Shown: piece after piece, positions 27,488 to 34,958 of the stretch | Layout of the letters: each line of letters opens with the position of its first letter | Numbering within the stretch: the first letter of the stretch is position 1 | From: Chitinophaga sp. S165 | GTDB lineage: Bacteria > Bacteroidota > Bacteroidia > Chitinophagales > Chitinophagaceae | Length of the DNA: 64,000 nt | Reading direction: 5' to 3' | Assembly: GCF_003182155.1 (NCBI RefSeq) | Contig: NZ_QGTG01000002.1 | Coordinates: 310,001-374,000 of the forward strand | The notes under the pieces: model-generated | Database searches by the model: none | What the model was told of the DNA's origin: nothing | What the model saw: the letters and a program-made list of their open reading frames with translations, nothing else | Position numbers and translations under genes: made by a program

Positions 27488-28522
27488 TCAACGCACGTCC
27501 TTTATTGAACTATATAATTCATTTACAGTCCATTGCGCTTCAACAAAGATCCTGGCAATGTCATTTTCAAACGCCGCTTCTTCCTTATAGATCCATTCCC
27601 GGTAAGCTTCAAAATGGCCAATATGTTTCTCATAGTCCGTCAGGCACGAATTGATCAGCTTAACAATAGCAGGTATATTCCGCTTTTTGTCCCCGATCTT
27701 ATATTGTGCAGGTATGGGCACGTCCCCGTCAAAGGCGGCCGAGCCTCTTTTGCCGGTTATGACGCAACATTTATAAATAGCCGCTTCCCGGGGAAAGCGG
27801 TCCTTGCCGGGATGGTGGCCAAAATCAATATACAACATCGATTCCTTCAGGAGCGCTCCCACCTGGGCGGGCGTCAGCTTTTGCAGCGGTATCCATGTTG
27901 CGTCAGGCAGGGCTGCTATGATCTTTCTTGTGAAACGCCATCCCTTCAGGGGATTGTAGAGGATCTGTTGCTTCTTGGCCGTCAGGTCAACATCCCTGGA
28001 TGCCTCCAGGAAATCGGCATTCAGGTAGTCAGAGAGATATTCAGCATCTATATTCCACTGCTTTAAAAAGTCAATGGCATACGCAGACTGGGCCAGGTGG
28101 TAATTGAATTTCCCTCTTACCTTTCCATTAATGGTGACCGCCCTGTGCAGCCATTTGATTTTCAGCTTCCGGATCATCCGGTAGTGTTTTGGTGCTTCAT
28201 TGGCCTTGAAGAGGTTGTCCACACTTAACCACCACGCACATTTCCTGATGTTTTTGAACTGGCCGGCAAAGTAAAAATATAGTTCGGGGATGATGATCAG
28301 GTTCTCTTTCCGATCTTCCACCTCCGTTACATACCTGCAGTTATATTTAGCATAGTGCTCACAGACAGGGCTTTCTACGTTAGCGGGGTAATAGTACATC
28401 GCTACATCAAAGCCCCTCTTGCCCAACTTATAAGCCAGCTGGTGAAGCAATTCGGGTCCTCCGGAGGCTACACACGGAGGACACATTACAAAGATTTTAG
28501 TTATCTCGTAAACGTGGATCAT
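27488..28522 (-). CDS. glycosyltransferase-like protein, paralogue of 24792-25778
   Basis: 344 aa. Parallel motifs to its paralogue: IFVMCPPCVASGGPELLHQL at the N-terminus, CAWWLSVDNLFKANEAP, GKFNYHLAQSAYAIDFLKQW, ILYNPLKGWRFTRKIIAALP and YIDFGHHPGKDRFPREAAIY with CCVITGKRGSAAFDGDV. The C-terminus is about 15 residues longer. The segment AWWLSVDNLF is shared with the paralogue and may form part of the acceptor site. It is separated from the flippase by 235 nt containing a promoter-like element, so it may be its own transcription unit. Function inferred only from context and weak GT-B likeness. Confidence 0.65.
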   Translation of the reverse strand: MIHVYEITKIFVMCPPCVASGGPELLHQLAYKLGKRGFDVAMYYYPANVESPVCEHYAKYNCRYVTEVEDRKENLIIIPELYFYFAGQFKNIRKCAWWLSVDNLFKANEAPKHYRMIRKLKIKWLHRAVTINGKVRGKFNYHLAQSAYAIDFLKQWNIDAEYLSDYLNADFLEASRDVDLTAKKQQILYNPLKGWRFTRKIIAALPDATWIPLQKLTPAQVGALLKESMLYIDFGHHPGKDRFPREAAIYKCCVITGKRGSAAFDGDVPIPAQYKIGDKKRNIPAIVKLINSCLTDYEKHIGHFEAYREWIYKEEAAFENDIARIFVEAQWTVNELYSSIKDVR

Positions 28523-28676
28523 GTCAGATGTGGGGTTGATATCTATATATTGGAGCTAATGACCGGCACAGGCCGGGTATACGCGATTAAAAATAAGGAA
28601 AAAACAACTTTATTGACCTACGGGGAAGCCGGTATCATATTTTTCTTAATGACTCCAATCCAGCCCCGGCGTTTTC

Positions 28677-28684
28677 TACGTTTG
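28677..28684 (+). promoter_or_regulatory. -7 promoter box of the lone ECF sigma gene
   Basis: TACGTTTG fits the Bacteroidota consensus TAnnTTTG and lies about 70 nt ahead of the ATG at 28756. No clear -33 TTTG partner is present, so the assignment is tentative. Confidence 0.45.
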
Positions 28685-28755
28685 TATTTTAAATGTAAGG
28701 CAACGCCTGATAACGGTACCTCAATCCCAAAACTACAACTAACATCCCCAAGGCC

Positions 28756-29244
28756 ATGAGCTTCCACACATTCCATGCACAATTGTTAGAAAATGCAGAT
28801 TTCCTGAAGCCAGTAGCAATGGCTTTAACCAAAGACCCAGAAGCAGCAAAGGACCTGTACCAGGAAACTTTGTATAAGGCACTGAAAAACAAAGACAAAT
28901 ATCTGGAGGGGAGTAATATCAGGGCCTGGTTATATACCATTATGCGCAATCTCTTCATCAATGACTACCGGAAAGCCGCAAAATACTCATCCTCTATAGA
29001 ACTGACTCCCAATATCACCAACAATACCAAAGCAGAGGTAAATGCTGAAAATATGCTCCGTACAAAAGAAATAAAGGGAACTCTTTACAAGCTCCCTTTA
29101 TCATTTAAAAAGCCGCTCCTGCTTTATTGCGACGGCTTTAAATATCATGAGATCGCGGAAATGCTGCATGAGCCGATGGGTACTGTAAAAAGCAGGATCC
29201 ACCTGGCCCGCAAACTTTTATGCACCACGATGTCGCGTGACTAG
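28756..29244 (+). CDS. ECF-type RNA polymerase sigma factor without linked anti-sigma gene
   Basis: 162 aa. Region 2: ALTKDPEAAKDLYQETLYKA and NIRAWLYTIMRNLFINDYRK. Region 4: LPLSFKKPLLLYCDGFKYHE followed by IAEMLHEPMGTVKSRIHLAR. The short length and the absence of FecR or a zinc-binding anti-sigma gene beside it set it apart from the two SusCD-linked sigma factors in the window. It stands alone on the plus strand. Its stop TAG shares the palindrome CTAG with the stop of the convergent hydroxylase gene. Target genes unknown. Confidence 0.92.
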   Translation: MSFHTFHAQLLENADFLKPVAMALTKDPEAAKDLYQETLYKALKNKDKYLEGSNIRAWLYTIMRNLFINDYRKAAKYSSSIELTPNITNNTKAEVNAENMLRTKEIKGTLYKLPLSFKKPLLLYCDGFKYHEIAEMLHEPMGTVKSRIHLARKLLCTTMSRD

Positions 29245-30455
29245 CGTTTTCCACCATATACCAATTGCAGATACCGCTTTTCAATACTTGACCTATACAG
29301 GTAGAACGGAAGCTGCACAATGGCAAAAATCAGTAGTAATACCGGATGCGGCCATATGTAGAACAGCGCTGCAAATGTGAGCAACAGTCTGGCATATTCC
29401 AGGTAAAATACCCAGCGTCGCTGCTCAAGGATTGCGCCGCTGTTCACCAGTGTCAGTAAGATGACCAGTGTGACGCATACCTGTGCAAAGGCCGGTACGT
29501 AGTTCTCAAATAACAGGAAAAGGAATAATACCAATAGTATAAGCCCCACCTGCCATACTACATACTGCTGCAACTTTCTGGACGTTCCTCCGGCTGTATC
29601 GCGGAAGAGGAACCGCTCCTCCAGTCCGGGCCGGATATCTGGGTCTATATGATCAGGCTTACCAAACACGACCTTCCAGCGGGCAATGAAACCTTTAGTC
29701 TCTTTCAATGTAAAGAATATCTCCAGGATGAAATGAAAATGCTGCCAGAGGAAACTGTGGCTGTCCAGTGGTTTTGTCAGACCATACTCAGGTTCCTCCT
29801 CCTCAAGGGCAAATGTGCCGAATAACTTGTCCCATATAATGAAGACATCGCCATAGTTCTTATCCAGGTACTTCTCATTGGAAGCATGGTGTACCCTGTG
29901 ATGGGAAGGTGTGACGAAAATGTATTCCAGGATACCCAGCTTACCAATAGTGCGGGTATGAATAAAGAACGGATAAATACCGTGCACGAGCTGTACGCTG
30001 ATGATCATCGCTGCAGGAAACCCGATCACGGGCAACACTGACCAAAAGCACATTCTGAAAAAAGCCTGGAATACGGTAATACGCGCCGATACTGTATAAT
30101 TGAAATCTTCACTCTGGTGATGCACCACATGGGCAGCCCAGAGAAGGTTCACTTCATGTGCCAGCCGGTGATACCAGTACCAGATAAAATCAGTAAGAAT
30201 GAGTAGGGCTACCCAGAGCAGAATGCTCGACCTGATATTTAATAGCCCGAAATGGGTATGCAGGTAGTCATAGATAAAGTAGAAGATACCTACAGTAAAA
30301 GTATCCAGCAGTCTTTCTGCGATACCAATGTTAATGTTGCTGATGGAACTACTGAAGCCGAAATAGTTCTTCCCTGTTTTCCGCGCCACCAGGTACTCAA
30401 TGCCCATCAATCCCAGGAACAGCGGGACGGCCCAGGCCATGTGATTTAAATGCAC
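29241..30455 (-). CDS. sterol desaturase / fatty acid hydroxylase family membrane protein
   Basis: 404 aa integral membrane protein of the di-iron fatty acid hydroxylase superfamily. Three histidine clusters are visible: YHRLAHEVNLLW (His-x3-His), AAHVVHHQSEDFN (His-x2-His-His) and SHHRVHHASNEKYLDKNYGD (His-x2-His-His). Several hydrophobic segments surround them. The C-terminal 120 residues add further membrane segments beyond the catalytic core (GLILLVLFLFLLFENYVPAF), as in a subgroup common in Bacteroidota. Probably modifies a lipid by oxygen-dependent hydroxylation or desaturation; the substrate is unknown. The start ATG at 30455 gives a hydrophobic N-terminus. Confidence 0.88.
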   Translation of the reverse strand: MHLNHMAWAVPLFLGLMGIEYLVARKTGKNYFGFSSSISNINIGIAERLLDTFTVGIFYFIYDYLHTHFGLLNIRSSILLWVALLILTDFIWYWYHRLAHEVNLLWAAHVVHHQSEDFNYTVSARITVFQAFFRMCFWSVLPVIGFPAAMIISVQLVHGIYPFFIHTRTIGKLGILEYIFVTPSHHRVHHASNEKYLDKNYGDVFIIWDKLFGTFALEEEEPEYGLTKPLDSHSFLWQHFHFILEIFFTLKETKGFIARWKVVFGKPDHIDPDIRPGLEERFLFRDTAGGTSRKLQQYVVWQVGLILLVLFLFLLFENYVPAFAQVCVTLVILLTLVNSGAILEQRRWVFYLEYARLLLTFAALFYIWPHPVLLLIFAIVQLPFYLYRSSIEKRYLQLVYGGKR

Positions 30456-30571
30456 GTGATATAGTTTCGAATTACGGGAAATCTCTATTGCTTGGTGGCC
30501 AACGGAGCGAAATCAAAACAATATTACAATTTTTATCACATATTAGTCTAGTATTTTTATAGACAATAAAA

Positions 30572-30614
30572 GCCAATTACAAACGTGCGAACAGATCACA
30601 CATCTGCAATTGGC
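30572..30614 (-). terminator. probable terminator of the AAA ATPase gene
   Basis: Outer stem GCCAATT / AATTGGC with an inner CAGAT / ATCTG pair, followed on the minus strand by TTTTATT. It lies 9 nt beyond the AAA gene stop. Confidence 0.5.
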
Positions 30615-30622
30615 ATCAGGTA

Positions 30623-31684
30623 TTAGAATTGGGCGCGAAAACCTATTGATATCTCTTTCTTTTCAAAAGAGGGCTCATGCTGGTTCATTACTTCCGCAAT
30701 GGTCATTGGCCGGTTGATGACAGTATTAAAGCCTTGTTTACCAGACAATTGCTGTGCTTTAGAAACGGACAGTTTACCAAATTCATATTTGGCGATCAGT
30801 CGTCCTTTACGCATCAGGGCACTGTCTATCTGGGAAAGATCACTGTTGAAAGTACACACTACCTGCACATTGATACAGTCGGCCAACAAACCGTCCGACA
30901 GGTTCAACAGGTTTGATACAGATGAATTACCTGTTGTTTTCCTGTCCATGATAATGTTCTCAGCATCTTCGACGATGAGGATGGTATTCGGGTTACCAAT
31001 GAGCAATTCTATGAAATGCGGCGACATAATATCCGAGGCCACGGCAGGCGAAAGGAAAAGTATCCTTTTCTTCAGGCGACCGATCAGGTAACGCAGATAA
31101 GTGGTCTTTCCCGTGCCAGGCAATCCGTGCAGCAGTACTATACCTTTGTCTTCATTGGTGTTCAGTCGCTTGAAGATCAACTGGTCAATGGCCAGGAAAT
31201 CATCTTCGTAGTATAAGGAAAGGTCCAGTTTTGTTTTTTTGAACTCCATGCTTTTTAGCTCCAGACCACGTTCTCCGATGGTAACGAGATTGATCTCATA
31301 CTTTTTCCGCTTTTCCCTGGTCCGGTGTTTACGCACCAGAACCGTTACTTCCTCTATAAAAGCTGCCGAGTTGCCATTATGCAGGATCTCACAATAGTCG
31401 TCCCCAAATTCAACCACACATTCATTATTCAATACCACGAGGGCGAGGTCATGTTTATATTCCTTGTCTTTATCGCCGATTTCCTCTCTGCTATATACTT
31501 TTACGATCCTGTCTGCAAATGCTGTTTTAAAGGCAGCCAGTGATTTTTCTCCATTTATAGTATAAATAAAACTGACATTGGGTAAAGCATTAAAATAATA
31601 CAGGTATAAAGATTTGCTTTCCAGCAATCCATTCCCGAAAATATTATCTCCTCCTATCACCCGCTGCTGTAAAATATTTTCCAT
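30623..31684 (-). CDS. orphan AAA-family ATPase
   Basis: 353 aa. The C-terminal half is a AAA module: Walker A HGLPGTGKTTYLRYL at about 186-200, Walker B TILIVEDAENII at about 234-245, a second-region-like VVCTFNSDLSQIDSALMRKG with the arginine cluster RKGRL. The N-terminal 150 residues are unlike a known domain to my eye. They contain a negatively charged patch (VVEFGDDYCEIL) and a basic stretch (RKHRTREKRKKYE). The AAA part resembles CDC48/Bcs1-like remodelling ATPases. No partner gene is adjacent, so the substrate is unknown. A -7 box TAACTTTG lies 18-26 nt upstream. Confidence 0.8.
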   Translation of the reverse strand: MENILQQRVIGGDNIFGNGLLESKSLYLYYFNALPNVSFIYTINGEKSLAAFKTAFADRIVKVYSREEIGDKDKEYKHDLALVVLNNECVVEFGDDYCEILHNGNSAAFIEEVTVLVRKHRTREKRKKYEINLVTIGERGLELKSMEFKKTKLDLSLYYEDDFLAIDQLIFKRLNTNEDKGIVLLHGLPGTGKTTYLRYLIGRLKKRILFLSPAVASDIMSPHFIELLIGNPNTILIVEDAENIIMDRKTTGNSSVSNLLNLSDGLLADCINVQVVCTFNSDLSQIDSALMRKGRLIAKYEFGKLSVSKAQQLSGKQGFNTVINRPMTIAEVMNQHEPSFEKKEISIGFRAQF

Positions 31685-31702
31685 GCTGTTCTAATAAGTT
31701 TG

Positions 31703-31710
31703 CAAAGTTA
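31703..31710 (-). promoter_or_regulatory. -7 promoter box of the AAA ATPase gene
   Basis: Minus-strand TAACTTTG fits TAnnTTTG and is followed by CAAAC, similar to other promoters in this window. A -33 TTTG at the right distance is not evident. Confidence 0.5.
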
Positions 31711-31826
31711 CATGTTGCCAATGGGTTATCATATACCGGAACGCTCCTGGCGCCCGGCAATGACAACGTGGGGTTAATGCAAATTAAGACGAAAACAATA
31801 TGTTGATGAATAATCATTTCAAATTT

Positions 31827-31850
31827 AAGCGGGGCAGGATTACCCCGCTT
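31827..31850. terminator. inverted repeat, possible terminator
   Basis: 8-bp perfect stem AAGCGGGG / CCCCGCTT with an 8-nt loop. A moderately T-rich tail (AAATTT) follows on the minus strand. It lies between the small-transcript module A and the AAA gene promoter and could stop read-through from module A. Confidence 0.45.
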
Positions 31851-31897
31851 TACGTTAACTAATTGTACCTACTCAATCCAAAAAAATGTATAAAAAA

Positions 31898-31923
31898 ACC
31901 CGGTCAGCTTACACAGACCGGGT
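31898..31923 (-). terminator. terminator at the end of module A
   Basis: Stem ACCCGGTC / GACCGGGT (8 bp) with a 10-nt loop, followed by seven T on the minus strand. Confidence 0.8.
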
Positions 31924-32070
31924 CAGTAACGTCAACGTATGTACTACGTTATCGCATACCTGGTCTTATTAGCACTGACATTGTCAGTACTACATTCCAA
32001 TCCGCAGACTGGCCCTGGTTATTATATCTTTTTATCCGTTTGCCTTTCATTCAGTTTAGCTGAAAAAAAA

Positions 32071-32096
32071 AGCCCCGGGGCGTTCGTCCCGGGGCT
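32071..32096 (-). terminator. internal terminator of module A
   Basis: Stem AGCCCCGGG / CCCGGGGCT (9 bp), followed by nine T on the minus strand. It falls between the two short ORFs of module A. Confidence 0.8.
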
Positions 32097-32246
32097 TGTT
32101 ATATATGCGAATTAATCTTCTTCATATAAACTCGTAACATGCCCGGAACCTGCGGCGACCACCCTTCTCGAAGGATGTTGGCGCTGTGTTCATGTGATTA
32201 ATTGTATTGAGCATGTTCTTAAATAGTTTATTCGTTAATGATAGTG

Positions 32247-32279
32247 CAAAGATATATGGATTATTCGAACTTTAACAAA
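32247..32279 (-). promoter_or_regulatory. promoter of module A
   Basis: Both Bacteroidota promoter boxes are present on the minus strand: TTTG at 32276-32279 and TATCTTTG at 32247-32254, 21 nt apart. Sequence after the -7 box (CACTATCATTAA) aligns with that of module B. Confidence 0.7.
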
Positions 32280-32337
32280 TTTTTTGCACTTTTTTTACTA
32301 CTCACTTCCACTATTTTCATCCGCGACTATAAAAATA

Positions 32338-32359
32338 CCGGTGGCTTATCAGCCACCGG
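32338..32359 (-). terminator. terminator of the DinB-like gene
   Basis: Stem CCGGTGGCT / AGCCACCGG (9 bp) with a 4-nt loop and a following ATTTTTAT on the minus strand, 57 nt after the stop at 32416. Confidence 0.75.
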
Positions 32360-32415
32360 CGTATATATTCAATGAGAAGGGTCCACAAAACAACAGACGA
32401 TGAGAGGTCGACCTA

Positions 32416-33042
32416 TTATATCAATAACATGCTTTCTGTTTCTTCATCAGGAGCACTCACTGAATCGTTCGCAACTGCATCATCTTCTGTTGCTCCTGCG
32501 TATTCTCCTGCCAAACGTTGCATCTGGCGGATGTGCCGCTCAATGTGTTTGGTAAGGAAATAGATATATTGATAGATATCCAGTTTACCCAAATGGTTCA
32601 CAGACATGTTGGTCAGCACCAGCAATCCTTCACCGTTCTTCAGTAAACTAAGATTATACATACATTGCGCGAACTGTTGTTTCAGCAACGCCCTGATATC
32701 CCTCATATCCTGCAGCCCACTTGGTTCCAGGTGTTCTGGCCTTATCCATCCGAATGAACGGCTGCCAATTACGTCGATCTTGTCGAACTTATCCTGGTAG
32801 TCGGCTGGTAATATAATAGTGTTTGTAGCACGTTTACGTTCCAGTGCTCTACGTGTGCTCTTATTAATAATAAGTAGCAGAAAATAGTTGGTCAGGCTGA
32901 TATGCTCCAGCACTTCCCGGATATTCCACTGATTGGTATCCGGTTTAAAGTGTAGCAGGTCGAAATCTTTTTCGAACCAGGTGTCTAACTCCCTGAAGTT
33001 GGTTAGCAAAGCCTCTCTTACTGATTGAATTACGTTTCTCAT
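32416..33042 (-). CDS. DinB-superfamily-like protein
   Basis: About 208 aa from the ATG at 33042 (MRNVIQSVREALLTNFRELD), which has an AGAGAGA stretch just upstream. An ATG at 33081 would add 13 residues. The four-helix DinB pattern is visible: TNQWNIREVLEHISLTNYFL carries the first metal-type His, and YFLTKHIERHIRQMQRLAGE the last two. DinB-like proteins are often thiol-dependent metalloenzymes of unknown substrate. The C-terminal 25 residues are acidic and probably disordered (EDDAVANDSVSAPDEETESM). It lies alone between two copies of the small-transcript module, each closed by terminators, so it is probably transcribed separately. Confidence 0.75.
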   Translation of the reverse strand: MRNVIQSVREALLTNFRELDTWFEKDFDLLHFKPDTNQWNIREVLEHISLTNYFLLLIINKSTRRALERKRATNTIILPADYQDKFDKIDVIGSRSFGWIRPEHLEPSGLQDMRDIRALLKQQFAQCMYNLSLLKNGEGLLVLTNMSVNHLGKLDIYQYIYFLTKHIERHIRQMQRLAGEYAGATEDDAVANDSVSAPDEETESMLLI

Positions 33043-33132
33043 GATCTCTCTGTTTGGGGTTATGCACCTGACCAGCTCCACTTTCTGTACGGCTCTGGCA
33101 CATAACAGTATTTATTGAATATTTATAAAAAA

Positions 33133-33158
33133 ACCCGGCTCCATCGAATGGGCCGGGT
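33133..33158 (-). terminator. terminator at the end of module B
   Basis: Stem ACCCGGC / GCCGGGT followed by seven T on the minus strand. It insulates the DinB-like gene from module B. Confidence 0.8.
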
Positions 33159-33323
33159 AGCATATACATAAGTTCTATGTTGGCTACATACCATACCCAT
33201 TAGGCTTCTTCAAGGCGAAGCCATCCTTTCGTACTATCATCGCCGGCTTTACCGGACGATATATATACCTTACAGTTATCTCACAGTTGTCTTGCTCGTT
33301 CATCGTTAGATTCTTCTAAAGCA

Positions 33324-33352
33324 AAAGGTCCCGCAATTCCTGCGGGACCTTT
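33324..33352 (-). terminator. internal hairpin of module B
   Basis: Perfect 12-bp stem AAAGGTCCCGCA / TGCGGGACCTTT with a 5-nt loop. The T run after it is short (TTTTGCTTT), so termination may be partial and allow read-through to the second ORF. Confidence 0.7.
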
Positions 33353-33491
33353 GTTATATCATTTGATAACTTAATTCGTTAACAATTGGTGCAACATACC
33401 CGCAACCTACTTCTGACCTGCTTTTGCTTACAGGACATCGCCGAAATAGTATATTTTGAATTGCGTTTTATCATTTTTTTTATTGCTAGCA

Positions 33492-33499
33492 CAAAGGTA
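33492..33499 (-). promoter_or_regulatory. -7 promoter box of module B
   Basis: TACCTTTG on the minus strand, matching TAnnTTTG. The following TGCTAGCAATAA aligns with CACTATCATTAA of module A. The -33 box is not clear in the AT-rich sequence upstream. Confidence 0.55.
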
Positions 33500-33825
33500 T
33501 TTTTTATTTTTTTTATTTCCGCATTTTAACTAATAAACTTTTTCTATATCCACATCAATTTTTTGTTAACTGGCCAATTCTCCTTAAACCAGTACCTTCC
33601 AATGCCTGCCAACAGCCTCTCTTACAATGCGAAACTCCGGATCACCGGATTTATAAATGCTTTATGCTACGATAAAAAACTTCAGTATGTGTGCTTGTCT
33701 GCAGTGAATATGCCTCCCGCCAGCTAATAAAATTGCGCCATCACCACATGCGGATCATTTCATTTCGTCCGCACTCCTGATCTGCCGCCCCGGCCACAGT
33801 ACCATTCCTGCTTTCTAAGACCTCT
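33500..33825. other. intergenic region after the radical SAM gene
   Basis: 326 nt between the PA0069-type gene stop and module B. It holds a weak inverted repeat TCCGG / CCGGA near 33636-33650 and otherwise unstructured sequence. No ORF of useful length and no promoter with both boxes was found. Confidence 0.5.
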
Positions 33826-34908
33826 TTAGAACAACTTCAGTTGCACCTGCGGACGCTCAAACAGCGAGGTATTGAACTCAAAGCGTTCCTGGTTCAGTCC
33901 CAGCTTCTTCGTATGTACTTTGAATTGCTGTCGGATCATATCCGCAATATTCCCTGCTCCTCTCATCCGCCTGCCGAAATCACTGTCATTCACCTGGCCG
34001 CCATGCATACTTTCTATCTGGTGCCATACTTTATCTGCCCTGTCCGGGAAATTCTTATACAGCCAGTCATTAAAGATGATCTTCACTGCATCGTTTAGGC
34101 GAACGACGGTATAACCTGCAAACTTCGCACCATTTGCTGCTGACGCCTCCAGTAAGGCTGGCATCTCATGGTCGTTCAATCCCGGTATCATAGGTGCAGT
34201 CATTACCCCTACCGGAATACCCAGGTCACTCAACTCCTTCACGATCTTCAGTCGCTGGGCCGCCGTAGTTGTACGTGGCTCCATCTTCTGCCGCAGGTCT
34301 TCCTGCATCGTCGTAATAGAGATATATACACAAACCAGGTTATGCTGCGCCAGCTGCTGCAGGATGTATTTATCACGCAGCACCAGTGAGTTTTTTGTAA
34401 TTATACCAACAGGCTGTTTATAATCCAGCGCAATAGAAAGCAACTGGCGGGTCAGGAACATCTTTCGCTCCAGCGGCTGATAACAGTCCGTATTACCTGA
34501 GAGAGAAATAGGTTTGGGTACCCAGTTCTTATTATCGAGGAATTTCTTCAACAGCTCCGGCGCGTTCCGCTTCACTACTATCTTTCGCTCAAAATCAAGT
34601 CCGGCGCTCATGCCCCAGAACTGATGCGCATTGCGCGCATAACAATAAATACAACCGTGCTCACAGCCCTGGTAGGGGTTCATCGAATACCACATACCTA
34701 CATCCGGGCTGTCTACTTTATTTACCAGCGTTTTTGCATGCTCTTCCAGTATCTGCGTAGGCACGTCCGCCTGCCACCACTCATCTATACCCTCCGCATG
34801 CTCCTGGGCATACTCGTTCCGGAGATACTTGTTCTTAGGATTTAGTTGGGCTCCACGTCCTTTGTAATAGGGATTTTCAGGAACCCCCTCCTGAAATGGC
34901 AAGGTCAT
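33826..34908 (-). CDS. PA0069-family radical SAM protein
   Basis: 360 aa radical S-adenosylmethionine enzyme related to the spore photoproduct lyase group. The iron-sulphur motif is CEHGCIYCYARNAHQFWG (Cys-x3-Cys-x2-Cys) at about 82-99. Other family marks are GRGAQLNPKNKY near the N-terminus, ISLSGNTDCYQPLERKM, IITKNSLVLRD, EPRTTTAAQRLKIVKELSDL and GMTAP-like VMTAPMIPGLNDHEMPALLE. The reaction of this family is not established. Transcribed on the minus strand, 50 nt downstream of the MutS-like gene, possibly in one unit with it. Confidence 0.9.
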   Translation of the reverse strand: MTLPFQEGVPENPYYKGRGAQLNPKNKYLRNEYAQEHAEGIDEWWQADVPTQILEEHAKTLVNKVDSPDVGMWYSMNPYQGCEHGCIYCYARNAHQFWGMSAGLDFERKIVVKRNAPELLKKFLDNKNWVPKPISLSGNTDCYQPLERKMFLTRQLLSIALDYKQPVGIITKNSLVLRDKYILQQLAQHNLVCVYISITTMQEDLRQKMEPRTTTAAQRLKIVKELSDLGIPVGVMTAPMIPGLNDHEMPALLEASAANGAKFAGYTVVRLNDAVKIIFNDWLYKNFPDRADKVWHQIESMHGGQVNDSDFGRRMRGAGNIADMIRQQFKVHTKKLGLNQERFEFNTSLFERPQVQLKLF

Positions 34909-34958
34909 ACAGCTAATATTTTTAGTAAAAATACTAAATTAATTAGCTATCTGCCAAA

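Larger units (their letters stand above)
31891..32279 (-). ncRNA. small-transcript module, copy A (structured RNA and/or short peptides)
   Basis: A compact minus-strand unit downstream of the DinB-like gene, with no large ORF. It starts with a good Bacteroidota promoter (TTTG 32276-32279, 21 nt, TATCTTTG 32247-32254). A short ORF of 30 codons follows (32214 to 32122, MLNTINHMNTAPTSF...), then a GC-rich hairpin with a T run (32071-32096). A second short ORF of 33 codons follows (32050 to 31949), partly inside inverted repeats, and a second hairpin terminator (31898-31923) closes the unit. The same arrangement with recognisable sequence similarity recurs at 33126-33499. Between copies the ORF1 region differs mainly at amino-acid-changing positions, so the conserved object may be RNA rather than peptide. 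Function unknown. Confidence 0.45.
33126..33499 (-). ncRNA. small-transcript module, copy B (structured RNA and/or short peptides)
   Basis: Second copy of the module seen at 31891-32279, upstream of the DinB-like gene. Order on the minus strand: -7 box TACCTTTG (33492-33499); short ORF of 31 codons (33474 to 33379, MIKRNSKYTISAMSCKQK...); strong hairpin (33324-33352); second short ORF of 39 codons (33303 to 33184, MNEQDNCEITVRYIY...); hairpin terminator (33133-33158). Shared with copy A are the block AGGTTnCGGGnATGTTnC in ORF1, the sequence after the -7 box, and a small hairpin followed by ACCCGG before the last terminator. The ORF2 region folds well as RNA (GGCTTC / GAAGCC and CCGG / CCGG stems). 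Not a known RNA family to me. Confidence 0.45.

Noticed and set aside
32416..33081. Longer start (33081) for the DinB-like protein
   Set aside because: The extra 13 residues show no family character, and the ATG at 33042 has a purine-rich stretch just upstream.
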